Shown one piece after another: positions 12,784 to 24,520 of a stretch of 64,000 bases of DNA; the first letter of the stretch is position 1; each line of letters starts with the position of its first letter. The stretch is from contig CM057135.1 in the NCBI GenBank assembly GCA_029964075.1, forward strand, positions 21,354,863 through 21,418,862. The letters are read 5' to 3'. The position numbers and the translations under genes are program-made. The notes under the pieces are model-generated. The model was not told the origin of the DNA, did no database searches, and saw nothing but the letters and a program-made list of their open reading frames with translations. This DNA comes from Patiria pectinifera. Taxonomy: Eukaryota; Echinodermata; Asteroidea; Valvatida; Asterinidae.

Positions 12784-13310
12784 CTGCACAAATGTTGGCT
12801 GTATTACAAGATGTTAAAAATTTGAGAAATTAGTTAATGTAAAATGAGGGCGCACCATTGATTACAAACTAATGTTCAAATTCATGTTAAAAATGTACCT
12901 TGTAAACAGCTACATGTAGTAATATTTATTGATTTGAAATGTTTTGTGTTGTGTTGTGTTTTGGGAGACGTTCGTGGGGGGTGTTCATGTTTGTGTTCCC
13001 TTTCGTTGTTTATGTTTTAGCTTTAACCTTTTTTTGCCAACCTTTGTATTTTACAACTGTTTTTAAATATGATGTTCACTGTGTTTTTCTGATTATTTTA
13101 GCTTGCGAACACTGGAAGGCAGCCTGGAACACCTATCCCAATGTTATTTGCACGTGTACATGTACACTTACATTTTAAAGAAAAAAGGCTTACATGTACA
13201 TGTAGACATATTACAGTACCACTTAAAATCAAAATTCATCAAAATAAAAAAAATAACCAAAACAAAACAAAACAAGAATACATGTAGTTGTTTTACATGT
13301 ACATACCCGT
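10905..13310. repeat. Dispersed ACATGTACATGT palindromic runs in introns
   Basis: Short self-complementary runs built from ACATGT/GTACAT recur in the introns of the N-RAG gene, for example near 10908-10924, 12005-12023, 12345-12440, 13150-13170 and 13188-13204. They also occur outside it, for example near 35957-35970 and 42035-42055. They are simple dispersed palindromes typical of some marine invertebrate genomes and carry no coding signal. Confidence 0.6.
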
Positions 13311-14330
13311 CCTGGTGTTTTCAAACGCATATCTGCTCCTTTCTGTGCACTAAGCTTTAACCATGTCCAGCGATCACTGACTTCTTCGATTTCTGTTGGG
13401 ATAGGCTTGCCTCTGCTGTGTTCCACTGCAACTTGCTTGAGAAGGTTTGCTGCTCTTGTGATCTCTTCTCTACGTGATTCGTTCGTGCTCATGTGATTTT
13501 GTGTTTGCGTACTTAGTTACATAGGTCACAGTGGCATGGTGGTGTTTTTTTCTTTTCTGGACAAACATGGTCGGCCATTTTTGACAATTTACCTATTGTT
13601 CCACATGTTGTGCAAACCGTTGTTAAGGTGCTAAGCTGAAGCCTCAGAACTCTGGGTGATAACGTGACGTTGTCATGGCTCACATTCACTTGACATACGG
13701 GACAAGGGACAGTGTGACTGCGACTGAAAATAAACATGAGGAGCAGTAGTTATGTTCGCAGGGAGTTTGCACAGATGGGGAGCTTAGGATACACTGGCAT
13801 ATTGCACATATGAAAATGGTCTCCGCTGCTTTCTCTGTACCAAGAATGTCAAGATGCGGAGAAACTGTATACACCGCGTCATTAGGCGCAAAGTTAAACG
13901 AGTAACAGTTCTCGCCGTTGTCGGTGCTCGGGTTCAGTTGGTCAACATTGTGAAGACCCTTCCCAGTTCGCTGTCTTTTTTAGGACGACCTCCCTTGAGT
14001 TCCTTTCTGTACAGTTCACAGGTAGTGCATATTCCAGTCCTTGAATGTTTTGACCAGTTAGTACTTATACTAGTAGTGTTTTGTGTAGCACATGAATTCA
14101 ATTCCCTAGTTTGTTGTTTACAATGTGTCAAATTTCGGACACACCTCCAGCATAATTTATTTGGATGCCTTGTCTGATCATCTAGCCAGATGTTAACACT
14201 GTACAGTTTGTCTAATTCCTTTCTGTACCTTGCACAGTCAACTGCTACGAATGAATTATTTGTATTCAATTTTGTGCACACACGGCACAACTTATCAAGT
14301 GCTAATTGATGGAACTGTAATTGATTCGTG
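13307..14330 (-). pseudogene. Exon 1: N-RAG zinc block and RING finger
   Basis: In order, minus strand: LCRVCTKL near 14285, HPNKLCWRC near 14155-14180, an ICTTCELYRK block near 14015-14030 followed by GGRPKK, then a RING finger (CAIC, CEHNYCSSC, CPVC) between about 13830 and 13690, then CTTCG with a trailing HVC near 13570-13610. The order and spacing follow vertebrate RAG1: LCRIC, HPxxxCxxC, CDIC, then a RING starting SCQIC and a second zinc site. Frame changes occur near 13935, near 13735 within the RING, and near 13500. The exon ends at a GTATGT donor after 13307. RAG1's RING is a ubiquitin ligase in vertebrates; any such activity here is inference, and this copy is broken. A second, better preserved copy of the module lies at 42310-43308. 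Confidence 0.72.
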
Positions 14331-15389
14331 ACTGTGAAATTTCTCTAGGGTTGTCATTGTGTTACAGAATAAAGTATTTACAATGAAACACTAAATCACC
14401 GTTGTAGTAGAGCATCATTTTGTGTCCAACGTTACTGCATGCATCTCCTTGTTTCAGATTGCCGTACCGTACGAACGCATAGCTAGCTAGCTATCTGTGT
14501 ATTGTACAGTACATGTACTTTTGTATCTCGCGCCAAGTGTGTGTTTACATACGTGTACGCTGCATTCCCACGGAAAAACCGAACGTATGCCAAGTCGACT
14601 TGGGACAAGTCGACCGGTCGGACACCTCGCCGGTCTATGCGTTGAAAATGTTAGAGCGTCTACCCGGCGTGTGTTAGAGCGTCTACCCGGTGCGGTCGTG
14701 TTTAAAAACGTTGCGTTTAAAACGGTCGAGTTGTCCCGATTCGAGTTGGCAAACGGTGGAGTTGTGCGCCATCCGTTCGTACGTCTGCGAGTGTGTGTAC
14801 ACATCAATAGAAGTTTTATGGAAGTTTTAGTGTCGACGTTAAAAACATGAGTTTATAAACCTCTCTCTTGTAATTATGCCCGCTGTCTTTTTGTTTTCGT
14901 CTGGGTTTTGGACAAAAACAAGACCCATTTCTTCAAGAAATTTGCTCCCTTTTATGGGGAAAACCCGTAGTTTTTTATTTGGGGACATTTTCGAATCGCT
15001 AATTTCACACATCGTCAGGAATTCACGTCAGTTTAACTCTGTAAAAAAACTCCGATATCTCACATTTTCCCCACCTGATTATTTTATTAAACCCACAGTG
15101 AACAAAATAAAGTGTTAATAATCAATTGTGCGTGCTTTTATTCCAAAATATATTGATGAAGTATCGAAAATCCAATGTTACAATTGTTTTTCTTTTCAAC
15201 GTTAACGTTGAACGTCCGCCATTTTGGATACGGGCAGGATCGTGCGAATGTTTCATCAGTGGAGGAAACGTTTGTTCGTTGCTAAATCTTTTTACGCGCT
15301 GGGGTAATGGGCGTGAAACAGCCGTGACCTAGTATCTGCTTTTTTAACAACACAAAAGCACTCAATATTTTAGCTTCAGTTTTAAATAA
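14331..15389. other. 5' flank of the N-RAG gene with a block shared by the second copy
   Basis: No gene was seen. Around 14950-15005 the segment contains GGGGAAAACCCGTAG followed by a TTTGGGGA run. This resembles a block 5' of the second N-RAG copy at about 43645-43700 in the matching position. A CCGCCATTTTGG site (YY1-like) lies near 15208. Two GTTAGAGCGTCTACCCGG repeats stand near 14650 and 14673. The shared block suggests a common 5' or promoter region of one element family. Confidence 0.4.
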
Positions 15390-16013
15390 ATGCATTCGTT
15401 TCACTTGTTTCAAAATGAGCAGACGTTTAAATTAGAAGACGTCGTAGATAATTTAAACGGTCAAAAATCTGTACGCGTAAAAAGGGTGATGTTTAACCCC
15501 GGATATTTTAATATTTCCAGCGCCACGGAGTTTGATTGGTATACGCAAATAAGACCCAGTAAACTCGACCCAGATGCGGTAATAAGAACGGATAGAGATT
15601 TTATAGCGCGTTTGGTACCCGAGTACCCCTACGACTTTTTAATTAACGACGAAAATGATTTCAATAGAGTTATAAACGACCTTGTAGAAGCAAACGAAGA
15701 AGATAGACTAGACTCTGCTTTAGAATCGATCCAGGAAAAAACAAATTAAATAAGTGACGCACATGAACTTGTGTACAATAAAAAACGAGAAGCTTCCCTA
15801 AACAGTGTAGAACGCAATACGCTTATATATTTATTAAGAAATTTATATGAAAGATACCATCAAATCTCTGAAGGTAAAAAGGTGACGTGGGTGGTAACCG
15901 ACGTAAATCTCAAATTGCGCTTAAACAGAGAAGTCTCTCGATTACTTAATTTACCCAGGAAGACTGGTACCCAAAGTGGTGTATACGGAGTCTTAAAGCG
16001 TTTATCCGTTTAA
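15390..16013 (+). mobile_element. Two small genes of the virus-like block
   Basis: An open frame (about 119 residues, 15390-15749) is followed after about 20 bases by a second (about 80 residues, 15771-16013). The first is acidic toward its C terminus. The second is basic and helical with an LKLRLNREVSRLL run. Neither is recognised. The tight spacing and similar base composition argue that they belong to the same element. Confidence 0.4.
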
Positions 16014-16276
16014 TTTTTTGTTTATTTGCTGCCCGCAATTAAGTACGAGTGAAAATTTCCTCGATGGTCGACCGTCTGATACCTTAAAAAATTGTACTCG
16101 TGGGTACGCGCGAACCCGAGCCTGATAGAGTCGAGGATTTCAAAAACTTAAAAACGGTATAATCAACAAACTGACATTTTCAATCATAGGTGAAAAAGGA
16201 CAGATCATCATTAACAAGGGTGTGAGTATAATGATATATTTTGAGATCTTAAAATTTTAAAATCTTTTTATATTAA

Positions 16277-16811
16277 AGGGAATGTACATCATTGGCTTTT
16301 GCTGTAATTTTCAGAAATGAACTATTTGAGGGGTTAGTATAATAGATCAAATATTGTTACACTGACATTTTTGAAGTTTTGTGTTCAAAAAGGTTGGAAA
16401 AACCAAGAAAAACAAAAATGTTCAAGTAGTCTGGTTCCCTGACTCCACAGAAGATAAAATTTATAGATGATGGATCAATTTATAGATGATGGAAAATTGT
16501 AAGGCAAGGGGAACCAGTCTAGCTGGCCTGCACCCGTTCATGAACATGTAACCAATAGCAAAAAAGAATTGGGCTGAAATTATGGTAAATTTGGAGCAGT
16601 AGTTGAAAAATAGTTAGGTTTTTCCAACGCTGGTCGACCGACCACCGTTGGAAATGTATACAATAATACCATTTTCTTGAAAAATGACTTCACACCAGAT
16701 GCCATATTTTTACAAGATGCTTGAGACTGTCATTTACCAACATCCTAGTAAGGTATTCGTAAAAACGTGGTAGTTTTATTTTTCGATGTTTGCAAATGTT
16801 GTATATTCCCT
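16277..16811. mobile_element. TTAA-flanked MITE, copy 1
   Basis: A 535-bp element bounded by TTAA at 16273-16276 and 16812-16815. The left end reads AGGGAATGTACATC and the right end reads TGTATATTCCCT, giving an imperfect terminal inverted repeat. It contains a central palindrome, CGCTGGTCGACCGACCACCG, near 16629-16648. Other copies lie at 35108-35593 and 39119-39609, with a partial copy ending at 39114. No coding capacity. TTAA duplication is used by piggyBac and Kolobok elements; which of these moved this family cannot be told. Confidence 0.85.
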
Positions 16812-16819
16812 TTAAAAAC

Positions 16820-17324
16820 ATGAGTAATAATGTATTATACCCCGATATTTCTGGAGATGTACTCCGATTAAATAGTAACGAAGACACAAAAGTATACAAA
16901 CTTAAAAAGATTGAAGAGATTCGATCTTTAATCTTGAAAGAGAGAGACCACCGAGAGCGCACTTATAAAAAAAATAAAGAGAATGATCGACACTATTAAT
17001 TACGTAGAGCTAGGATTAGAATGATTGGGGGCTATAGCGGGGGCTGTCAGTATTACCGCTCTCCTGGGTGTTATATCAGCCCCCGTTGGATTGGTGCTAG
17101 AAGGAACGTTTATAGGCGCTTTTGGTGTAGATATTCTGCTTAGAATCGCGTCTAAGCGATTATCCGCCAAGCTGAAAAAGCACGACCAGATTAAAATATT
17201 AGCAGACTCCAAACTTAACACGATTGAAGAATACGTGTCTCAAGCCATCAACGACGGAGATATATCGCACGAAGAGATTATATTGATTATATCCACCGAG
17301 TTACACCTCTATATCACCTCTTAG
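16820..17324 (+). mobile_element. Charged protein and membrane-segment protein of the virus-like block
   Basis: Immediately after the MITE, an ATG at 16820 starts a charged protein of about 60 residues. It is followed by a frame (about 17010-17324) with a hydrophobic Gly/Ala/Val-rich stretch (ITALLGVISAPVGLVLEGTF) and then a basic helical tail ending in an INDGDISHEEI run. I recall a similar tail from small proteins of virus-like elements in marine invertebrates. The function is unknown. Confidence 0.4.
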
Positions 17325-17778
17325 GGCGTCACCCTCAGCCCCGCCTTTATTGTAGTGGTCATTGTATCTTTTTAGTGGTTTATTTAATTGATTTTGAGTC
17401 ACTTTTAATAAATCTCTAACTCGTTCTTTGTCTAATCGAACTACATTATGAAAACTAGCGGCTATTAACGATCGTTTAACGCATCCGTTTCCCCTCAATG
17501 TTTTGTAATTAACGAACTCGTTATATTTATTGATTGTTTCTTGGACATCTTCTGAGTCTTGCTCTGGACACACAGAAAAAAAATAAGTTTCTCCACACTT
17601 TTTTTTTATTTCTCTTTAAAATGGACCAATTGATACGATCTTCTTGCGCATTTTCTGCCGAAAAATAAAAGTAACGTGAGACTATTTCACCGCACGTTTC
17701 ACAAACTAAGAAACCATTCTCGATGATTATATGGTGATCGCACTTATCCCCAGGTTGCGGCGTCTCAAAGTATTCCAT
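17301..17778 (-). mobile_element. Zinc-ribbon/TFIIB-like gene of the virus-like block
   Basis: Reading from 17778, the minus strand gives a zinc-ribbon-like motif (CDHHIIIENGFLVCETCG) and further on a helical section with VKRSLIAASFHNVV, which resembles a cyclin-type repeat of TFIIB. Large DNA viruses and some virus-like elements carry such transcription-factor homologues. This is a part of the fossil block; the TFIIB assignment is moderate. Confidence 0.4.
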
Positions 17779-18210
17779 CTATTTAATACTTTAAATAAAA
17801 ATGATTGCATTTTTAAATAAAGAATTAAATATAGCCCTCTATTTTTTTTTATTGAACAGCACCTATCTTTATATAATTGAAATCAGATCTCTTAGTGCCC
17901 GTTAATAGCGCCCTCTGTTTCTATCAGTACATTAACCCCTTATCATAAAAGTTAAATACCACCCTCTGTTTATAATTGATATCCCTCACACCCATAAAAA
18001 GCGCCCTCTATATGATAAACAATACTCAGACACAAACAAAATAAACTTGAAGAAACAAATTATATTTACAACCATTTATTTATACAAATTTTACTAAGAT
18101 TTTACAAACAATGATAAACTTTAAAAACAACAACAGCACAAAGTCTTTTTCAAAAGCATTCACGTTGCTAGGCACCACACTTAATAAATCATACACATAA
18201 ATAGACTCTG

Positions 18211-18290
18211 ATTGTATTCGGGTCTGAGTATGACCCGAATACAATAGAAACCACACCCAAATAGATCATAACGCTGATTGTATTCGGGTC
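18211..18290. repeat. Perfect 14-bp inverted repeat with a third copy of the arm
   Basis: ATTGTATTCGGGTC at 18211-18224 pairs perfectly with GACCCGAATACAAT at 18232-18245 across a 7-base loop. A third copy of the first arm stands at 18277-18290, overlapping the 3' end of the small minus-strand gene. The hairpin could act at RNA 3' ends or mark a duplicated end; the role is unknown. Confidence 0.7.
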
Positions 18291-18526
18291 ATACGGATAC
18301 CTACGTTGTCTTTTAACCAGTCTTCCCAGGATTGTAATGGCTGCTCATAAGCATGAATCGCATGAGCAATATGAAGTACTCTTCCGTAGTTTAGATAAAA
18401 ACGGATTGTGGGGGCCTCATGTCGCGTAACTCTATCATAGGCAGCTACAAGATAATTATGGGATGCCTCCAGGTTTTGTAATTCAGATAATTCACCTAAA
18501 TGACAGCGGCTTTCCTGAGAAAACAT
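18266..18526 (-). mobile_element. Small gene at the right end of the virus-like block
   Basis: A minus-strand frame of 86 residues starting at ATG 18526, helical, with no recognised motif. Its 3' end lies inside the repeat of the ATTGTATTCGGGTC arm. It is assigned to the virus-like block only by neighbourhood and base composition. Confidence 0.3.
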
Positions 18527-18530
18527 CTTC

Positions 18531-20849
18531 TTTTAATTTACCAATTAAATATTGATGCAGATCAGTTCCAGTAAGCTTAGACGTTGTTTATTTATCTAAT
18601 AGAGATCGAATATACCCTTTTGGTTTTATTGGTATTGATAAATATACGCTAGGACCTTGTTCTTCTAACTCGTTACCATTTCTTGGTGATACTTTTTATA
18701 TGCCCTTATTTTTTCTATCTTGTCCTTGCTCCATTGGTGGGTGTATTGCCTTTCTTCGTCCATCTGGGGTTTCGTATCGTCGCTTACCGGTGTGCTTGTC
18801 ACAGTTCTTCTTCTTCAGTTCTGCAAAATATATTTTTAAAAAAATAATAAATTTAAGAGTAAAAACCTACTGTAGAGTTTATCACTCTCTTACTTTATTC
18901 ACAAAATAGATTCTAAAAAAGGGTAAACAAAATCAAGAATTAAATTAGAAAAAAATGACCAGAGTTCTCCCTACGGGTAGTAAACCCAATCGAACAATTT
19001 GCATGAATAAGGATATTGATCGTATACCTTATTCATAAACAAACTGCTTTTAAAACTATTCAATACAAGCAAGTCTACCTAAACAAAAACTAAAGACTAG
19101 ACTTCCTCATGCTTGAAATGAATAAATCTATATTAACACAGGTTAAACATTCATACGACTTCCAAATATAATCTAAGCTTACGTTTAGATCCAGGCGCCA
19201 GTTGATTCTTGAATCATAATTTACGTGCACACACTGAATGTTACAAGAATACACAGCGATCGAACAGAGTTTTATTTTAAACTTGACATTATTAAATAAA
19301 ACATACCTTTTAGCAAAGATAGAGTTGGTCCCGTATTTGAAAATAAGCCAGTGTACTGTAGATTGTCGTCTCCTTAATTACGTTCAGTGCTGTAGAAGCA
19401 GATCCCACTAAAGTATGTCTTATATTCTACTGACAGTCTGTTGTAAGGACATCTCACTTATATAGGAACTAAAATTAGCAACCGTTGTTTGCTTCTGACG
19501 TATGCTGACGTATGCACACCCATGCATTCCTAAACCTTTGTTTGCTTCTGACGTATGGGATGGCTCATATGCATGCGGCCCCCAACTATAACAAAAGCAA
19601 TTCACGACTCATTGAATTTGAATAGGGGTTTACCTGAACTGAAGTGCAGAAGTACAGTGTCACCCAGAGTTCATTATATTTGCAAGTCAAGATTGAAGTA
19701 GACTTGTATGAGTCGTATTTATACAGATTTTATTTTTTAACACAAGATCAAAATGAAAAATATATCTTGAAAAAGTTAATTGAGAGAGATATTGAGCCCG
19801 GTTTTGGCCTGATTCCGAGACTGAGATATTGGGGAGGGGGATCTATTTGGGGGGAAGGGGAGGAGGGAGGTAATTGGGGAGGGGGAGGGGAGGGGGCGGG
19901 GGATCATTTGGGAGGGGTAAAGTCTGGTACCCTCCAATATCATACTACTATTTAAAACCCGAAATAAACGGGGGGAAAAGATGGAAATAGTTTGGAAATT
20001 AACACAGCGCAGGATTTGGATTATATCTATAATGCGTTGCATCGGTTTGGACTAAAGTGGACCCGACCCGAAGCAAAACACTTCTGGACAGGGGAGGTTT
20101 TCGAAGTTTTCGAGGTTTGGATGAAGCTAATCTGGGACACTTGTGGACATATGCAGGACTGCATTTGCTCGAATTTTCCTAATAGCCCGAACAGTCCTGA
20201 ATCCTGGAATTTGAATACAATCCCCCACCCCTTCCCCCATCCAGGGAGTTAGGGTTAATGAAAAAGGTTTAAAGTGATAAGTGTTGCACCCGTATTGGTT
20301 TAACTTCATGAATATAACTGTGCAAATAGGAGCAGGATATTGTTTATTTTATGACATTTTTTAACAATTCCAAGCAAACTTGGAGCATTACATTTGTTCA
20401 TATAATCATAAGGCCGTCTGACCTACAGGAGTCTGATGTAGAAAGCTCATCCTGCCTAATATTTTTGGTGTTCCTACGAAATCATTTGTATTCTTAACAG
20501 GCATGATCTGGCCGGAGTTCTGCTGAATATTTCCCACAAAAACCACCGGTCTGTGACTCTCAGCGCACAGTTTTGCTGCGCTGCAGTTCAGCGGGCAGGG
20601 CAGTGCGACAACGCCGTGTTAACGCCGCGCGTGCCACAGTGGTGTGTGCATGCGTTCACGCTCTACAGCGCCTTCAAAATGTCTCGGCGATTGTTCTTGT
20701 GGGCGCAGCGCCTACACCAGTAGTACAATCGCGGCCCATGCTAGGTAATTAGGTGGCGTTCTATGCTTCTCTTGTGACGTCTCACGTGACACTTTGGGCC
20801 CGGTGGTCCTGGTCCACCTCATCTCTGGACTTTTCTTGACTGTCTCGGC
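18531..20849. other. Non-coding stretch
   Basis: No gene recognised. It holds a short direct repeat GTTTGCTTCTGACGTATG near 19487 and 19541, a G-rich tract at about 19831-19917 and GC-rich sequence at 20550-20650. Short frames here lack motifs. Confidence 0.45.
19831..19917 (+). repeat. G-rich tract with quadruplex potential
   Basis: A run of repeated GGGAGGGGG/GGGGAAGGGG units on the plus strand holds well over four G-tracts of at least four bases within 90 bp, separated by short loops. This fits the G-quadruplex pattern. No gene is attached to it. Confidence 0.6.
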
Positions 20850-23800
20850 CCATGGCGCGTATGTACAGACTCTGTAGGGCAAATGCAAAAGTGGTGTATT
20901 TCATTAATGTGTGTTTCACCTTCTCTCGCTCTCACAACAATCTTTCACATCTAGCGATATCTCTGGGGCACCCTGCGATGCCGGGGGGGGGGGGGTTCCA
21001 AGCACAACTTTCATCTTTCCTCCCTTTTTACGTTGAATCCGGAAGAGGACATCGGACAGCTTGTGCACGATGAGATACGGACCCTTCCATCGGCACTGCA
21101 GATTAGGCGACAAGCCTTTCCTCTTCGCTGGATTGTGCAGCCACAAGAAATCTCAAGCCACCACGTTATACCACCAAGCCACCACGCCTTCTGGCGCTCC
21201 ACTTCAGACACTCACGTGCCCTACTGTGCGCGAGTCTGAAGTGCTCCCCCAGTTGTTGCGCATAGTCAGTCTCTTTGCCTTCAACCTCTTGTTAGTCGTC
21301 AGGGGTTGTTCAACAGCCGAGCATTAGCATATTAGGCGATTCACCTGTTGACTCATGTTGTGAGGCACGATAGGCAAACATTGCCAGTGGAATCTTTTCA
21401 TCCCAATCTCGCTGTCGTCTGTGGGGCTCTTTCACCGAAGAAACCATTGTGACCAGTGTGCGATTGAATCGCTCAATCATCCCATCACTCTTCCGGCTCA
21501 CAAACTCTCACATACTCTCTCACGAATTTATTGGCTTCTGTTTTTGCCGTTTGGTCCGGGATCGGGTAGGCTTCTCTCCACTTACTCAGGTAATCGCCCA
21601 CCACGAGTATATACTTGTTCCCTCTCTTGTTAACCGGTAAAGGACCAAGTACGTCCAAGGCGACCCTTTCCATAGGCGACCCTTTCCATAGGCGTTCCAA
21701 CCATCTTGTGCTGCAGTGGAGCTCTTCTGGTCTTTGTTGGTGATTTCTTACGGGCGCAGACATTACATCGCCTGAGGATTGACCGAACGTCTGCCGGAAT
21801 TCCAGCCCAGTAGAATCTCACCTTAACTTTAGCCAAGGTTTTCCTAACGCCCAAGTGTCCACCAGATGTGTTACCATGTAGTTGATTCACCATTTCGTCT
21901 TGTTATTTCGCTGGTAGCATCGTGAGCCATCTAACCTCGCGCCCGTCGTTTGACTCCCATTTCTGGCAGAGAACACCTCCAGCTGCGCCTTCCGCAACTC
22001 TTCTGAACTCAGGGTCGGTTGTGCGGTCACGACTCTTGAGTGAGATACCGCCGACGGGGTTTCTGTTTTCTTTACTTCATCGTTGTCTGTCGGTTGACAT
22101 TTTGCCTATTGTCCCTCTTTTCGGCCACATTGAGTGCGAGGCATCCGTGATAGGTCGTCCGCATTCGTGTGAGAGCGCCCTGCTCGATGTACCACAGTGA
22201 AGTCGAACTCACTGATCGCCTGCAGCCATCTCGCCATTTGTCCTTAGGGGTCCCGAAAGTTTACAAGCCATCGCAAGGCTCCGTGGTCTGTCCGAATGGT
22301 AATTTCACGCCCGTACAGGTACTGCCGAAATTGTTTCAGGAAGACCACCACCGCCAAGAGCTCGCGCCTCGTAACGCAGTAATTGCGCTAAGCCTTGCTC
22401 GACACTCTACTCGCGTAGGCGATGACTTGTTTTCGACCTTCAACAATCTGCGATAGAACGGCTCCTATACCCGACCCACTGGCATCAGTATCCAAGATGT
22501 AATCGGCAGCTGCAACAGGATAGGCGAGTATAGGTGATTGTTGCAGTCTCATCTTCAGCTCCTGGAAGGCGTCTTCACAGGCCCTACTCCAAATGGAGTC
22601 TCTGGACTTCTCGGTGAGACCATGCAGGGGGCGGGCGATGTCAGCAAACCCTCTGATGTACTTCCTGTAATAAGACGCCAGACCTAAAAAGCTCTGGGCA
22701 TCTTTTACCGTCTTGGGTGATGGTCACTCCCGTATTGCGCGAATCTTGTCCGGGTCAGTAGCGATACCCTCACCCGACACGACATGCCCTTTTTAGGTTT
22801 AAGCTTGAGACCGGACGCTCGCAGGCGTTGGAATACTGTCTCAAGTCGGCTCAACTCTTCCTCCACCGTTGTTGCAAAGACGATTACATCTTCCAAGTAA
22901 ACGAATAAGGTTTCCCAGTGAAGGCCAGCTAGCACCCGCTCCATCAGCCGCTCAAAGGTGGATGTAGCATTACATAATCCGAAGGGCATGACTCGCCAGG
23001 ATTACAAAACACCTCGGACTACGAATGCCGATTTCTCTCTCACATCATCGTCGAGCCCCACCTGCCAATACCCGGACGCCAGGTCTAAGGTAGAAAACCA
23101 CTTGCTGCCGGAAAGGGTGTCCAGGGACTCGTCGGTAGTCTACACAAAAGCGTTGGCTGCCGTCCTTCTTCTTAACGAGGACCACATCCGATGCCCAAGG
23201 ACTTTCTTTCGGCTCTATCCTACCCTCCCTAACCATTTCCTGGATTTGCCGATTGATTTCTTTCTGTTCACTTGGAGGAAAACGCCTGGGCCGCTCCTTG
23301 ATAGGATGCGCTTCGCCTGTGTTTATCCTATATCTGTGTCGCTCCTTGCAAAAACATCTTGGTATGTCAGCACGGGAAGCAACTCTTCTCCTGGGTTTAC
23401 AAGAACACGCGCGACGATCATGCCCTTGTCCGCCACCTCACTTCGATCAGAAGGCTCTATAAGACCCAGCTGACTCCTGACGCGCTCACCCGTCACCCGT
23501 CACCAACCCAGGCCTCCTCCATTTAGGTCATTGCAGGTTTTTTTCTCCCAATTTAGTTCAAGAGAGTGGATGTCCAAGGAACCCTGCGTTGGCAACAGAA
23601 AATCCAATCCCAGGATTCCTTCAACTTCGCCTATTTTGCCGAGAACAGCCCGAACAGGACACGTCGTCCTTCAAATTTGCACTTCTACAAAGGTTCTTCC
23701 GAGAGTTTCCATGTTGCTACCGTCAGCGGTACGAACTCCTGTACCCCCACTCTCCAGCTTAGGTCGTTTCTCAATGGGAATCTTGTAGTAAAACTCTGAC

Positions 23801-24520
23801 GAAAGGACGGTGTCCGTCGCACCCGTGTCCACCAAGAGGTTTGCTTTGACTCCCCTTATAAACGCCCGTACAAATAGTCCAGCGCGCGCCCTTTGGCCAA
23901 CGGTAGGCTTCACATCTCTCCCATCCCTACTTGGTCCCTCGTGGTTGTCTCCGTCCAAACTGTCCCTTGGGCCTTGGATCCAGCTGGCTGTCGTTTCCGG
24001 ACGCCTGTCTGTTGATGTCATGTCCGACGCGCTTCCTGCACTCCCGTGCAAAATGCCCTCGGTGATTGCACTTGAAGCACACGTCTTGGGGAGTTGCTTT
24101 GCGCCTGGCAGCAATCCTCGGCCCTCTAGGCGCTCCTGGGTTTCGCTTCATGTCATGTTGTATTTTTGTCATCCTTTGGAGCCACTCCTTGACTTCTTGG
24201 TCACTCTTGCACTCTGAATAAATGACTCCTTTGCTTGACTACTACTCTCCCGAGCTTCACTCTTGACCTCCTGCATAGGATCGTTTGATATCCCGTCTAC
24301 TCCTCGGGCGTACTTGACTCGTCTGTCACTCCGTTGTTCCTCAATCTAAAGATGACCCCTAGCTAGGCGATCTCGCCCGTCGTCTGTCATTTCTGGATAG
24401 GCGAGTGCCGACAGGAAAATGCTGCAAGGAAAATTTTGTAACCGGTAGTTTTCAGCCTAGAGATTCTCTTTCTCGTGGGTCGCTCGCTGGAGATCGCTGT
24501 CCCACTTCTGACACCAAATT

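Larger units (their letters stand above)
3011..14330 (-). pseudogene. RAG1 N-terminal-like/RING plus RNase H-like transposase gene, ten exons, frame-broken
   Basis: Ten minus-strand exons can be placed by coding similarity and GT-AG sites: 14330-13307, 12783-12647, 12254-12036, 11879-11633, 11504-11428, 11226-11021, 10811-10464, 3854-3714, 3629-3419 and 3330-3011 (stop). The intron phases are 0,2,2,2,1,0,0,0,1 and agree on both sides of every intron, which strongly supports one gene. Exon 1 encodes an N-RAG zinc block and a RING finger. Exons 4-10 encode a transposase-type core with candidate acidic residues in VGGDK, LFGDYE and EQGGE. Exon 1 has about three frame changes and no in-frame ATG, and exon 4 has one extra G. 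It is therefore a decayed transposon gene or pseudogene. The architecture recalls the Aplysia N-RAG-TP transposon from the literature; that match is from memory. There is no RAG1 core and no RAG2. Confidence 0.75.
15390..18530. mobile_element. Block of virus-like element genes (Polinton/adintovirus-like kin, family uncertain)
   Basis: A cluster of small, closely spaced, AT-rich genes on both strands with little intergenic DNA, unlike the surrounding intron-rich genes. Parts: two small genes on the plus strand (15390-16013), a charged protein and a membrane-type protein (16820-17324), a zinc-ribbon/TFIIB-like gene on the minus strand (17301-17778) and a small minus-strand gene (18266-18526). 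A TTAA-flanked MITE has landed at 16277-16811. The layout resembles virus-like mobile elements; no polymerase, integrase or capsid gene is visible here. It is treated as a fossil with perhaps a few breaks; the family is uncertain. Confidence 0.4.
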
